Source: Bacteroidales bacterium
GTDB taxonomy: Bacteria; Bacteroidota; Bacteroidia; Bacteroidales; UBA7960
DNA length: 12,100 nt
NCBI GenBank assembly: GCA_007122505.1
Contig: SKTQ01000176.1
Location: forward strand, 1-12,100
Direction: 5' to 3'
Positions within the stretch are counted from its first letter, which is position 1; every line of letters starts with the position of its first letter. The notes beneath the pieces are model-generated. The model was not told the origin of the DNA. It made no database searches and worked only from the letters and a program-made list of their open reading frames with translations. This document shows, piece after piece, positions 1 to 6,696 of the stretch. The position numbers and the translations under genes are program-made.

Positions 1-1157
1 CAGCCTTCTCCATACAAAAAGATATCCGGATTTACCTTATCCATTTCTTTTCTGATCAGATTCATGGTTTCGATGTCGTGGAGTCCCATAAGGTCGAACC
101 GGAATCCGTCAATGCGGTATTCTTCTGCCCAGTAAACCAGGGATTCGATCATAAAGCGGCGCATCATTTCGCGTTCGGAAGCGGTTTCGTTGCCGCAGGC
201 TGCTCCGTCGGAGTATGTGCCATCAGGGTTCAGGCGGAAGAAATAGCCGGGTGCCAGTTGTTCAAAAGGAGATCCGGCCGCATCATACATATGGTTATAC
301 ACTACATCCATGATCACACGAATGCCGTTTTGATGCAGTGCCTGTACCATCTTTTTGAATTCGCGGATCCGCACATTTCCATCATAAGGATCAGTGGAAT
401 AAGAGCCTTGCGGTACGTTGTAGTTTTTCGGATCATAACCCCAGTTATACTGTGGCTCATCCAGGCGGGTTTCGTCGATGGTATAAAAGTCGTAAACGGG
501 TAACAAATGGACGTGTGTGATGCCCAACTCTTTCAGGTGGTCAATACCTGTTGCAAACCCTTCCGGACTGCGTGTTCCCCTTTCAGTAAACGCCAGGTAT
601 TTTCCCGGATATGATGAGCCGGCACTTGGATGTATGGAAAAATCGCGCACGTGGATCTCCCAGATAATTATATCGGCATGGCTGTTTAAGGGAGGGCGGA
701 TATCATGTTCCCATCCTTCAGGATTTGTAGCAGCCAGGTCAACAATCATGCCCCTGTTGCCGTTTACGCCTACCGCCCTTGCCTGGGGGTCAGGAACTTC
801 ATTTTTCCACTCACCGTTAATCCGGGCCTGAAATGTGTAATAATGGTTTTTCCAGTCACCGGGCAAATTGAGAATCCAGGTTCCATCGATATCTTTTTCC
901 ATTTCCAGGCTTTTCATCGCCTGTCCACCGTGGCCCTTTTCATACAGATGAAATAATACTCTTTCTGCGGGTGGTGCCCAGATACGCATAAATGTTTGTT
1001 CCGGACTGTAGTGTACACCCAGGTCGCTGCCTTCATACACAGGATAGTCTTTCCATTTCTCGTGGGGTGGTCGTTCCATATTGCAGGCTGTTAATAAGAA
1101 AAATATTGGTAAGAAAAATAAAATAAATTGTCTGATTTTGGATGGTGATGTTTGCAT
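1..1157 (-). CDS. Type I pullulanase-like GH13 lipoprotein (partial, C-terminus missing)
   Basis: This gene encodes the first 385 residues of a debranching alpha-glucan hydrolase, expected to cleave alpha-1,6 links of pullulan or branched starch/glycogen-type glucans. The left window edge cuts it. The N-terminus is a lipoprotein signal: a hydrophobic stretch ending in a lipobox LTAC with the acylated Cys at residue 25, which supports the start at 1157. Residues about 42-140 resemble the CBM48-type beta-sandwich of debranching enzymes. The GH13 barrel follows, with the pullulanase signature YNWGYDP (237-243), region I DVVYNH (284-289), region II GFRFDLMG carrying the probable nucleophile Asp355, and LYGEG with the probable acid/base Glu384 just before the edge. 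Type I pullulanases usually run to about 600-700 residues, so a large C-terminal part is missing. It sits 57 bp downstream of the CAP-domain gene on the same strand but has its own promoter-like site. The enzyme class is confident; substrate preference and surface exposure are inferred. Confidence 0.93.
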   Translation of the reverse strand, partial: MQTSPSKIRQFILFFLPIFFLLTACNMERPPHEKWKDYPVYEGSDLGVHYSPEQTFMRIWAPPAERVLFHLYEKGHGGQAMKSLEMEKDIDGTWILNLPGDWKNHYYTFQARINGEWKNEVPDPQARAVGVNGNRGMIVDLAATNPEGWEHDIRPPLNSHADIIIWEIHVRDFSIHPSAGSSYPGKYLAFTERGTRSPEGFATGIDHLKELGITHVHLLPVYDFYTIDETRLDEPQYNWGYDPKNYNVPQGSYSTDPYDGNVRIREFKKMVQALHQNGIRVIMDVVYNHMYDAAGSPFEQLAPGYFFRLNPDGTYSDGAACGNETASEREMMRRFMIESLVYWAEEYRIDGFRFDLMGLHDIETMNLIRKEMDKVNPDIFLYGEG

Positions 1158-1178
1158 GGCTTTTGGGTTTTGAAAGGG

Positions 1179-1186
1179 CAAATATA
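1179..1186 (-). promoter_or_regulatory. Bacteroidota-type -7 promoter element for the pullulanase gene
   Basis: The minus strand reads TATATTTG, an exact match to the Bacteroidota -7 consensus TAnnTTTG, 21 bp upstream of the pullulanase start codon. A weak -33-like TTAG lies 18 bp further upstream. Transcription would begin close to the start codon, giving a short leader. Only the -7 box is a good match. Confidence 0.45.
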
Positions 1187-1214
1187 GTGATGATTGGTTT
1201 TATGCTAAGGTTTT

Positions 1215-1994
1215 TTATTCCTTATCCATAAAAAAATATGCATAATTAAGTACATAGGTGTCGCCGATTGGGAAAGCAGGGTGTGTGGCGCGTGCTACTC
1301 CAACATAATGGAAATCAGCATCGAGGATAATTCTGCGGTGGCTCCGTGCGCTTACCTGGTCGTTGATCAATAAGTAGAGCAGCGCGTCATGTGGAGAAAA
1401 GCTGCCATAGGCGATGTTTTCGGCAAGCCGGTTTTCCCAGTTGCCGAAGCGCTCAACACGCGCCCGCAAACCTCCCTGTCCCGCATGGCCTCTTGCCCGT
1501 CTCCGGATAAGGTCCTGAAGATGAGAATCTGCCGCACGCGAAAGCCCTTCGGATGGATACAGCAAGCCCATGGGTCTTAATCGCACAAGTTCGGTATATA
1601 ATTCCCTCGCCGCATAAGCACCTTCCGAAGTAATCAGAATGTTTTCCAGTCCCGGATAATGAAACTCCTTATCCACAAAATAACTAATGTATTCATTAAC
1701 ATAGAGTCTGGCAAACTTCCTGGGATTGTACCGCACCAAGTTGTGGGCAAGAATGATGCTTTTTTCATAATCATCCAGGTAATCTGCATCGAAAGCGGTA
1801 TTCAGGGTATCAACCGGCCATCCGTCGGCCAGTAACCGAAAAACATATTCATGGTGAGATAAGCCAGGGTCGGAGGCCCGTACTGTGCTGGAAAGGCCGG
1901 TATCCGGCCTTGGAAACAAAAAGGTCCCGCAGGCAAGCAGGAAGAGAGCCGGCAATATAAATAACAGCGAATAAACTATCTTTTTTTGGAACAT
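1215..1994 (-). CDS. CAP (SCP/PR-1-like, YkwD-type) domain lipoprotein
   Basis: This is a complete 259-residue predicted lipoprotein. The hydrophobic signal ends in the lipobox LLAC with Cys22, which supports the start at 1994. Residues about 80-255 form a CAP domain. Visible hallmarks are the opening helix LAHNLVRYNP (82-91), HAGQGGLRARV with His170, AENIAYG with Glu192, SARSHRRIIL with His219, and VGVA (231-234). These positions fit the family's conserved His/Glu cavity residues. An insertion of roughly 50 residues (about 95-145) separates the first helix from the rest. Bacterial CAP proteins are extracytoplasmic and mostly of unknown biochemical role; proposed roles include lipid or glycan binding and cell-wall association. 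The gene ends 57 bp before the pullulanase start on the same strand, so read-through is possible. The family call is confident; I assign no specific function. Confidence 0.88.
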   Translation of the reverse strand: MFQKKIVYSLLFILPALFLLACGTFLFPRPDTGLSSTVRASDPGLSHHEYVFRLLADGWPVDTLNTAFDADYLDDYEKSIILAHNLVRYNPRKFARLYVNEYISYFVDKEFHYPGLENILITSEGAYAARELYTELVRLRPMGLLYPSEGLSRAADSHLQDLIRRRARGHAGQGGLRARVERFGNWENRLAENIAYGSFSPHDALLYLLINDQVSARSHRRIILDADFHYVGVARATHPAFPIGDTYVLNYAYFFMDKE

Positions 1995-2211
1995 TTTTTC
2001 AAAATCAGGTCATGCTGGTTAGCGATGATAATTTTGTCATCTGCATCCTAAAAATAGTAAAAACAGATAACTTCAAGAGCAATACCTGTAAACAACCATG
2101 TTAAGAGATGCCAAGTTATTAACGATTGATGCCGTATAAAAGTTTTTCCATACCAATATTTTCAGGCCTTTTTACATCCGGAAGCGGTCAGGCCGGTTTT
2201 TGCAAAATGAA

Positions 2212-2243
2212 TTTGCAGATTTCCAAATAATTAAATATATTGC
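2212..2243 (+). promoter_or_regulatory. Probable promoter of the tandem Cache protein gene
   Basis: TTTG at 2212-2215 is followed after 20 bp by TATATTGC at 2236-2243. This resembles the Bacteroidota -33 TTTG and -7 TAnnTTTG pair with the expected spacing, with only the last two bases of the -7 box deviating. Transcription would begin near 2250, leaving a leader of about 50 bases before the start codon at 2301. Confidence 0.42.
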
Positions 2244-2287
2244 AAATGAAACCCAATTTGATCAGCCAACCAATCTTATACAACGTC

Positions 2288-2293
2288 AGGAGG
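2288..2293 (+). promoter_or_regulatory. Strong Shine-Dalgarno sequence fixing the start at 2301
   Basis: AGGAGG lies 7 bases before the ATG at 2301 and so favours this start over the next in-frame ATG, seven codons later. Bacteroidota often initiate without strong Shine-Dalgarno pairing, so a full hexamer is notable. It is clearer than anything ahead of the other genes here. Confidence 0.6.
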
Positions 2294-2300
2294 ACCAAAC

Positions 2301-3929
2301 ATGAAAAATATCCAGCGTAATTCAATGTACACGAGAGCCGTTGCCAATTGGCGTACTTTGCTGCTAACGCTCTTGGTAAGTTTTTTTTTCACACCCGCTT
2401 TTTGTGTGGGGGATATCAACGCTTTTTCGGATCATCATGGCGGGTTACCGGCAGACCGCTCAGTTCAGCCACCGTCTGTTCATTCACCTGAAAGTTTTGA
2501 TCTGGATGCCCATGCCGCAATGGGTGTTACGGCATCCCTTATTGAGCAATACCTGCATCATGCGCTTACTTCATTGCGCTTGATTGCTGCTGCACCAGCC
2601 ACAAGAAGTGGTATCTGGCCTGAAATCAGGCCGGCAATGGTAACTCTTTGCCAGGCTATCCCAGGAGCTGCGCTTTATATTGAAGCTGACGGAAACTATT
2701 ATAGTGTTGAAAGGGGTTACACAGGGTTGAATCTTTCTGACAGGGATTATTTTGAGGATTTGTTTAACGGGCATGAAATACATGGCTCACTGATTTACAG
2801 CCGTTCAACAGGAAAACAGTCGGTGCTGATGGCCGTGCCTGTGATAGATGAAGGCGAAGTGACGGGTGCTGTGGCACTGTCCATTTTTCTGGATGATTTT
2901 CAACAACTGATCTCCGAATCTTTGTCCCTGCCGGATGGCTACCTTTGGTATGTCATTGACGAGAACGCAAGCACTGTACTTCATCCCAGGAGGGATTTTG
3001 TGTTTATGAATCCCGCTGAACAGGGCAGTCCTTCATTGCGTCTGGCCATCGAGAATATTCTGGCCGGAAGGGAGGGCTATACTACTTATGTATTCGCGGG
3101 CAGAAACACATGTATCCTTTACACTACCCTTAATTTCAACAACTGGCGCCTGATTTTCGGCAAAATCGGTGAGCCGGTGGAAGATATGTATATGCCGAAA
3201 GCTTATGATATCCTGGACCGGATTACCCTGACCGTCAGGCAGCAAATCCAGGAAATGGACAGGAGTCTTCAAAATGTTGTGCTTTCTTTCGGAGAATCAA
3301 TCCCTGCTGAACATATTGTCAGAAACACTTTCAGGCAGCTTTACCGTGAAAACCCCTTTATCGTTAAACTGGCACTGATCAACAGGCAAGGCATGATGAT
3401 GCACGTTGAACCCTCCGATTATGTTAGATCGGAAGGTACTTTTGTAGCTGATCAGGAGAGCTTTTTCATGATTCAAAAAACCAATGCGCCTGTTATGAGC
3501 AGCTCGTATCTCGCAGTGGAAGGTTTTGACGCGGTTAATCTTACGCATCCCATCATCGACAACCAGGGAAATTTTCAGGGTGCTGTGAAGTTGCTGATCA
3601 GGCCTGATGTGATGATTGAAGAGCTTGTTACGCCGTATGTTGCAGAAACCATTTACGACCCGTGGATCATTGAACCTGAAGGCAGGATCATTTTTGATAA
3701 AGCCAAGGGCGGCACTGGAAGAATGTTGTTTTTGGATTACAGGTATGAAGAGCAACAGACATTGCTGGAGTTGGGGGATAAGATTTCAGACAACCAATCG
3801 GGCCGGGGAGATTATATTTTCATTGATCCGCAAACACAAAGACGCCTTGTCAAAATGGCTATCTGGGATACTTTTGCCCTGCATTCAGCTGAATGGCGGA
3901 TCATATTGTCATATCCTCCGTACGATTAA
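2301..3929 (+). CDS. Secreted protein with two tandem double-Cache (dCache-like) sensor modules and no output domain
   Basis: This is a 542-residue exported protein. The signal peptide covers residues 1 to about 35, with a hydrophobic core at 19-31 and probable cleavage near AFC. Two similar modules follow, each with a long N-terminal helix and two PAS-like lobes. Module 1 (about 70-290) has LSDRDYFEDLF (145-155), SRSTGKQSVLMAVPV (167-181) and VTGAVALSIF (187-196), typical of the ligand-binding lobe of Cache_1-type domains. Module 2 (about 308-540) repeats the pattern with INRQGMMMHVE (360-370), VADQESFF (382-389) and FQGAVKLLI (425-433), but the DRDY-type motif has degenerated. Cache domains normally sense small extracellular ligands for histidine kinases, chemoreceptors or cyclic-di-GMP enzymes. 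Here there is no second membrane segment and no cytoplasmic output domain, so the protein should be periplasmic or secreted and work through a partner or as a binding protein. The two-module reading is from sequence pattern only. No function is assigned. Confidence 0.82.
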   Translation: MKNIQRNSMYTRAVANWRTLLLTLLVSFFFTPAFCVGDINAFSDHHGGLPADRSVQPPSVHSPESFDLDAHAAMGVTASLIEQYLHHALTSLRLIAAAPATRSGIWPEIRPAMVTLCQAIPGAALYIEADGNYYSVERGYTGLNLSDRDYFEDLFNGHEIHGSLIYSRSTGKQSVLMAVPVIDEGEVTGAVALSIFLDDFQQLISESLSLPDGYLWYVIDENASTVLHPRRDFVFMNPAEQGSPSLRLAIENILAGREGYTTYVFAGRNTCILYTTLNFNNWRLIFGKIGEPVEDMYMPKAYDILDRITLTVRQQIQEMDRSLQNVVLSFGESIPAEHIVRNTFRQLYRENPFIVKLALINRQGMMMHVEPSDYVRSEGTFVADQESFFMIQKTNAPVMSSSYLAVEGFDAVNLTHPIIDNQGNFQGAVKLLIRPDVMIEELVTPYVAETIYDPWIIEPEGRIIFDKAKGGTGRMLFLDYRYEEQQTLLELGDKISDNQSGRGDYIFIDPQTQRRLVKMAIWDTFALHSAEWRIILSYPPYD

Positions 3930-4216
3930 CCAGGCATAGTATGTTTTGCCGATTCGGCCGTCGGAAGATTCCTGACCACTAGTGTCATGTCAACGCTTCT
4001 TTAGCCGGCCCAGGTCTTGATCTTTTTCCTCATATTTTCAAAATAAAATCTCTACGTAGCTAAGGCTATGCGCAGATTTTCTTTTTGTGATCTGAGAAAA
4101 AATCTCTGTGACTTAACCGACACAGCAGCATTGACACCACACCAGGTATCAGGACGATCATCTTTGCCATCGTGAAACGGTTTCTGTGTTACCGGGGTTA
4201 AACCCGCCCGGGGCTG
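3930..4216. other. Convergent intergenic region between the Cache gene and the LytTR pair
   Basis: These 287 bp contain no gene. Most of the stretch is the imperfect palindromic element annotated at 3982-4137. Just left of it is a small palindrome, GCCGATTCGGC (3949-3959), with no T-run after it, so a terminator role is weak. At the right end, a GC-rich stretch near 4191-4213 could form a short hairpin after the LytTR gene, again with no clear T-run. Confidence 0.55.
3982..4137. repeat. Imperfect palindromic element with matching ends (MITE-like or intergenic repeat)
   Basis: The element starts with GTGTCA (3982-3987) and ends with its reverse complement TGACAC (4132-4137). The inner 4019-4104 is a long imperfect inverted repeat centred near 4062. 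The arm beginning GATCTTTTTCC pairs with the arm ending GAAAAAATC, and AAAATCT (4045-4051) pairs perfectly with AGATTTT (4074-4080) around TAGC/GCTA at the tip. The outer parts of the arms, between the ends and the inner stem, match poorly. No ORF, transposase or clear target-site duplication is visible. It lies between two convergent gene ends, a common place for dispersed palindromic repeats and bidirectional terminators. Whether it is repeated elsewhere in the genome cannot be seen from one copy. Confidence 0.5.
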
Positions 4217-4537
4217 TTAATTCACGGCGCCCAGAATATCCAGCAATTCTCTTTTTCTTCTCCGCGATACAGGCAGCTCATGTCCGCGAATTTTTACCAT
4301 TAACCTGTTATCTTTGATCTCTAACTCTTTAAGCCGCTTCAGGTTCACGAGATATGACCGGTGGATCCTGAAGAAAGGCTGATCTTTCAGCAATTCTTCC
4401 AGGGCTCCCAATGGATAGTCGATCACTTCATTGGAGCCGTTTTTAAAAACGACGATGGTGTATCCCTTAAAGACGAATACGTAATCGATGCTGCACCTTT
4501 TGGCAACCAGATTTTCTATAATGTATCTGTTTTCCAT
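4217..4537 (-). CDS. Stand-alone LytTR DNA-binding domain regulator (distal of a tandem pair)
   Basis: This is a 106-residue protein consisting almost entirely of one LytTR DNA-binding domain, with no receiver domain or membrane segment. The family signature is clear: GALEELLKDQPFFRIHRSYL (44-63), with the conserved FxRxHRSYLVN core, then ELPVSRRRKRELLDIL (87-102), the conserved PVSRR turn and basic C-terminal helix. The N-terminal approximately 40 residues supply the first beta strands. LytTR domains bind DNA as dimers at paired sites, usually under a receiver domain; stand-alone forms are common in Bacteroidota and Firmicutes. It lies 67 bp downstream of a second LytTR gene on the same strand and has no promoter-like site of its own, so co-transcription is likely. 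Targets are unknown. The two paralogs share the core motif but differ clearly elsewhere, so this is not a recent duplication. Confidence 0.9.
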   Translation of the reverse strand: MENRYIIENLVAKRCSIDYVFVFKGYTIVVFKNGSNEVIDYPLGALEELLKDQPFFRIHRSYLVNLKRLKELEIKDNRLMVKIRGHELPVSRRRKRELLDILGAVN

Positions 4538-4604
4538 GCTTTAAGTGTTTTAATTATGTAGAATATGTAACAGTCGAATTGTGTAAAAGTCCTCGTTTGC
4601 TGTC

Positions 4605-4970
4605 TCAGGTCCTGTTTGCCAGGAACCATTCCAGTTTTTTTTTCTTGCGCCGGGAAACCGGCACGGCTATACCGCCTGCTATGTAGATCATTGCGTCCTC
4701 AACATCATAAAAATCTATCCATTTGCCATTGATCAGGTAATTTCTGTGGGTGCGGATAAATTTTTCGTCAGGCAGCATCTTTTCCAGCTCTGATAAGGGA
4801 ATACGCAGCTTTTTAATCATCTCCCCGGCTGAATATATTTTTGAAACCCCATCGCCGTGGATGATGTGTGTCAGCAAATCAAATTCCACCAGCTGTATCT
4901 TTTTTTTGTCTCTAACCCATAATCCGGTTCTCATCAGACCACAGGGTCTACCATCATTTTCTTTCATCAT
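4605..4970 (-). CDS. Stand-alone LytTR DNA-binding domain regulator (proximal of a tandem pair)
   Basis: This is a 121-residue protein with a LytTR domain at about 20-118 and no receiver or sensor domain. Key motifs are LSELEKMLPDEKFIRTHRNY (59-78), the FxRTHRNYLIN core, and VPVSRRKKKKLEWFL (103-117), a very basic recognition end. Two adjacent ATG codons (4970 and 4967) begin the frame, and a third lies at residue 13; the first is chosen because the promoter at 4987-5018 would start transcription only about ten bases upstream. The residue 13 start would still leave the whole domain intact. The gene is first in a probable two-gene unit with the neighbouring LytTR gene. No histidine kinase or receiver gene is nearby, so the controlling signal is not visible. 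A transcriptional role is well supported by family; the regulated genes are unknown. Confidence 0.9.
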   Translation of the reverse strand: MMKENDGRPCGLMRTGLWVRDKKKIQLVEFDLLTHIIHGDGVSKIYSAGEMIKKLRIPLSELEKMLPDEKFIRTHRNYLINGKWIDFYDVEDAMIYIAGGIAVPVSRRKKKKLEWFLANRT

Positions 4971-4986
4971 TATAAATTTTATATCT

Positions 4987-5018
4987 CAAAATTACAATGA
5001 TAAAAAGAAAAAAACAAA
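4987..5018 (-). promoter_or_regulatory. Strong Bacteroidota-type promoter for the LytTR pair
   Basis: On the minus strand, TTTG (plus 5015-5018) is followed after 20 bp by TAATTTTG (plus 4987-4994). This is an exact match to both consensus boxes with the expected spacing. Transcription should start near 4980, only about ten bases before the ATG at 4970. The spacer and upstream DNA are an almost pure A/T tract (about 5002-5037), which could act as an UP-like or intrinsically curved element. Confidence 0.65.
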
Positions 5019-5049
5019 TAAAAAAGAGTAAAAAAACGTCAACGGAAGA

Positions 5050-5071
5050 AAACTTTACCTAAGTGGTAAAA
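5050..5071 (-). terminator. Possible terminator of the rlmN-GH3 transcript
   Basis: TTTACC (5054-5059) and GGTAAA (5065-5070) form a 6-bp stem with a 5-base loop. On the minus strand it is followed by a T-rich stretch (GTTTTCTTCC). It lies 43 bp past the GH3 stop codon and upstream of the LytTR promoter, the right place to separate the two transcripts. The stem is short and A/T-rich, so termination would be weak. Confidence 0.35.
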
Positions 5072-5112
5072 GCGGAAGAATGAATAGTCCGAATGGTTGT
5101 TGGGTTTAAAAC

Positions 5113-6648
5113 TCAGGAATGCAGATAGTTATCAAGAAAAGCCTTAAACTTTTTGAATTCTTGTTCTTTCATCACCCTGGGAACCTTTACCTGGCCGCCT
5201 TTAGATTTGTTTTCTTCGATCCAGTTATGAAAGCCGGCAGGTGTTGTGATCGTAATCCGGATATCTTTCAGCGCTTTGCTCCTGGCCATTTTATAGGCTT
5301 TGTTCATTTCTTTAAGAAAATTATCCAGGACTGTTTTTACTTTTTCGGTATCGGTTGTGCCTTCGGCCCCGATAATCCATTGGTGAACGTAATCGTCGCC
5401 TTCCCTGACAGCGGCCACCGTAAATTCAGGAATTTGCAGTTCAAAACGTTTTTCGAGTTCTTTCATGGCCCTGTTCATCTGAATCACTGAGAGTTGCGAT
5501 CCCACTACGTTTAGGAAGTGTTTGGTGCGACCGGTGATGATGATCTCGGCCCTGTCCTTGTCTGTAAAGCGAATGGTATCTCCGATCATATAACGCCAGG
5601 TACCGGCAACTGTGGAAATGATCAGTATATAATCCCTGTCATTTTCTACCAGGGACAGGGGAATGGACTTTGCACCGGCAACCACGCTGCCATTTTCATC
5701 TATACTATCGGCGGTAAAAGGAACAAATTCGAAATAGATTCCGCTGTTGGTGGAAAGTTGCATGGCCATCTTTTCATTGGGGCGGGCCTGAAAGGCCAGG
5801 AAGCCTTCCGAAGCGAGGTAGGTATCCAGAAAAGTGACGGGTTTTCCCATGAGTTGCTCAAATGATTTGCGGTAAGGTTCGAATGCTACCCCGCCACTGG
5901 CAAATACGCGCAGGCTGGGCCATATTTCATGGATATTGTCAGCCTTATTGTATTCAATTACTTTTTTAAGCATGAGTTCATTCCACGATGGGATGCCTGC
6001 CATGGCTCCGATGTCCCAGTTTTTTGCTTCACCTGCAATGGCAAGAACCCGTTCGTCCCAGTTGGTAATAGATGCAATCTCCTTACCGGGACGGTAAAAT
6101 CTTTCGAACCATGAGGGAATATTGCCGGCGGCTATCCCGCTAATTTCTCCCTCAAAATGTTTGTCTGCCCTGGTTAGTTTTGTACTGCTGCCCAGCATCA
6201 TGATTTCTTTTTCAAAAAAATCAGCGGGAAGATCAAAATTAGTGGTTGACAATATCTGCAACAAGCTTGTTTTCCTGATCGCATCCAGCATTTCTTCCGA
6301 CACAGGGATGCGCTTGCTCTCTTTGCCGGTGGTTCCTGCGCTCAGGGCATAATATTCCACTTTTCCCGGCCAGCTCACATTGGGTATGCCTTCCAGCATC
6401 TGTCTTTCCCACCACCGGGCAAACATGGTATCATAGTCATGATAGGGGACTGCTTCGGCGAAGGCTTCAGCAGGATTATCAGCGGCAGCAATCCCTTTAA
6501 AATGGTAATGACGGCCAAAATCGGTATCACCCGCTTTCTCCAGCAAGTCCTTCAAAATTTTTGCCTGTGATTCGGTATGGTCATTATCCGGTATGACCAA
6601 GTCGGTGATTTCCAGGGCAGCTTTGATAATGTTTCCCAATACGGCCAT
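5113..6648 (-). CDS. GH3 auxin-responsive promoter family protein (acyl-adenylate/amido synthetase fold)
   Basis: This is a 511-residue cytoplasmic protein of the GH3 family, a branch of the ANL adenylate-forming superfamily. Plant members activate carboxylic acids with ATP and join them to amino acids; the bacterial members are largely uncharacterised. Visible motifs are the ATP-binding loop LSAGTTGKESKRIPVS (102-117), VFASGGVAFEPYR (248-260), DTYLASEG (275-282, the adenine-site region), YMIGDTIRF (353-361) with the conserved Asp357, TGRTKHFLNVVG (372-383) and the C-terminal GGQVKVPRVMK (484-494), carrying candidate catalytic lysines. Length fits the usual family size of roughly 500 residues, and all core motifs appear intact, so an active adenylating enzyme is likely. 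It lies 48 bp downstream of rlmN on the same strand and lacks an evident promoter, so it is probably co-transcribed. The family is confident. The acid and amine substrates are unknown, and a plant hormone role should not be assumed. Confidence 0.9.
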   Translation of the reverse strand: MAVLGNIIKAALEITDLVIPDNDHTESQAKILKDLLEKAGDTDFGRHYHFKGIAAADNPAEAFAEAVPYHDYDTMFARWWERQMLEGIPNVSWPGKVEYYALSAGTTGKESKRIPVSEEMLDAIRKTSLLQILSTTNFDLPADFFEKEIMMLGSSTKLTRADKHFEGEISGIAAGNIPSWFERFYRPGKEIASITNWDERVLAIAGEAKNWDIGAMAGIPSWNELMLKKVIEYNKADNIHEIWPSLRVFASGGVAFEPYRKSFEQLMGKPVTFLDTYLASEGFLAFQARPNEKMAMQLSTNSGIYFEFVPFTADSIDENGSVVAGAKSIPLSLVENDRDYILIISTVAGTWRYMIGDTIRFTDKDRAEIIITGRTKHFLNVVGSQLSVIQMNRAMKELEKRFELQIPEFTVAAVREGDDYVHQWIIGAEGTTDTEKVKTVLDNFLKEMNKAYKMARSKALKDIRITITTPAGFHNWIEENKSKGGQVKVPRVMKEQEFKKFKAFLDNYLHS

Positions 6649-6696
6649 AGGCTATGATTCTCAGTTTCTCTTTTGTGTATATTTTACTAACGCAGT

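Larger units (their letters stand above)
1995..2300. other. Divergent intergenic region between the CAP gene and the Cache gene
   Basis: No gene is visible in these 306 bp. The region separates two outward-facing genes, so it should hold promoters for both. The best candidate, reading right, is annotated at 2212-2243. A second exact TAnnTTTG match (TAATTTTG, plus strand, 2029-2036) lacks a partner -33 box and lies 265 bp from the start codon, so it is doubtful. I found no clear minus-strand promoter for the CAP gene. Confidence 0.6.

Noticed and set aside
78..503. A 141-codon plus-strand open frame opposite the pullulanase gene
   Set aside because: The minus strand reads through all GH13 motifs; the plus-strand frame has no motif or start signal.
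2029..2036. An exact TAATTTTG -7 box as the main Cache gene promoter
   Set aside because: It is 265 bp upstream with no -33 partner; the 2212-2243 pair is better placed.
2162..2194. Direct repeat of TCAGGCC at 2162-2168 and 2188-2194
   Set aside because: Two 7-bp copies 26 bp apart are within chance expectation and show no further structure.
3297..3755. A 152-codon minus-strand open frame inside the Cache gene
   Set aside because: It lies antisense to a well-supported coding sequence and its translation shows no recognisable domain.
5113..6648. A plant-type auxin conjugation function for the GH3 protein
   Set aside because: The family name comes from plants. The sequence shows the adenylation fold but nothing that identifies the acid or amine substrate.
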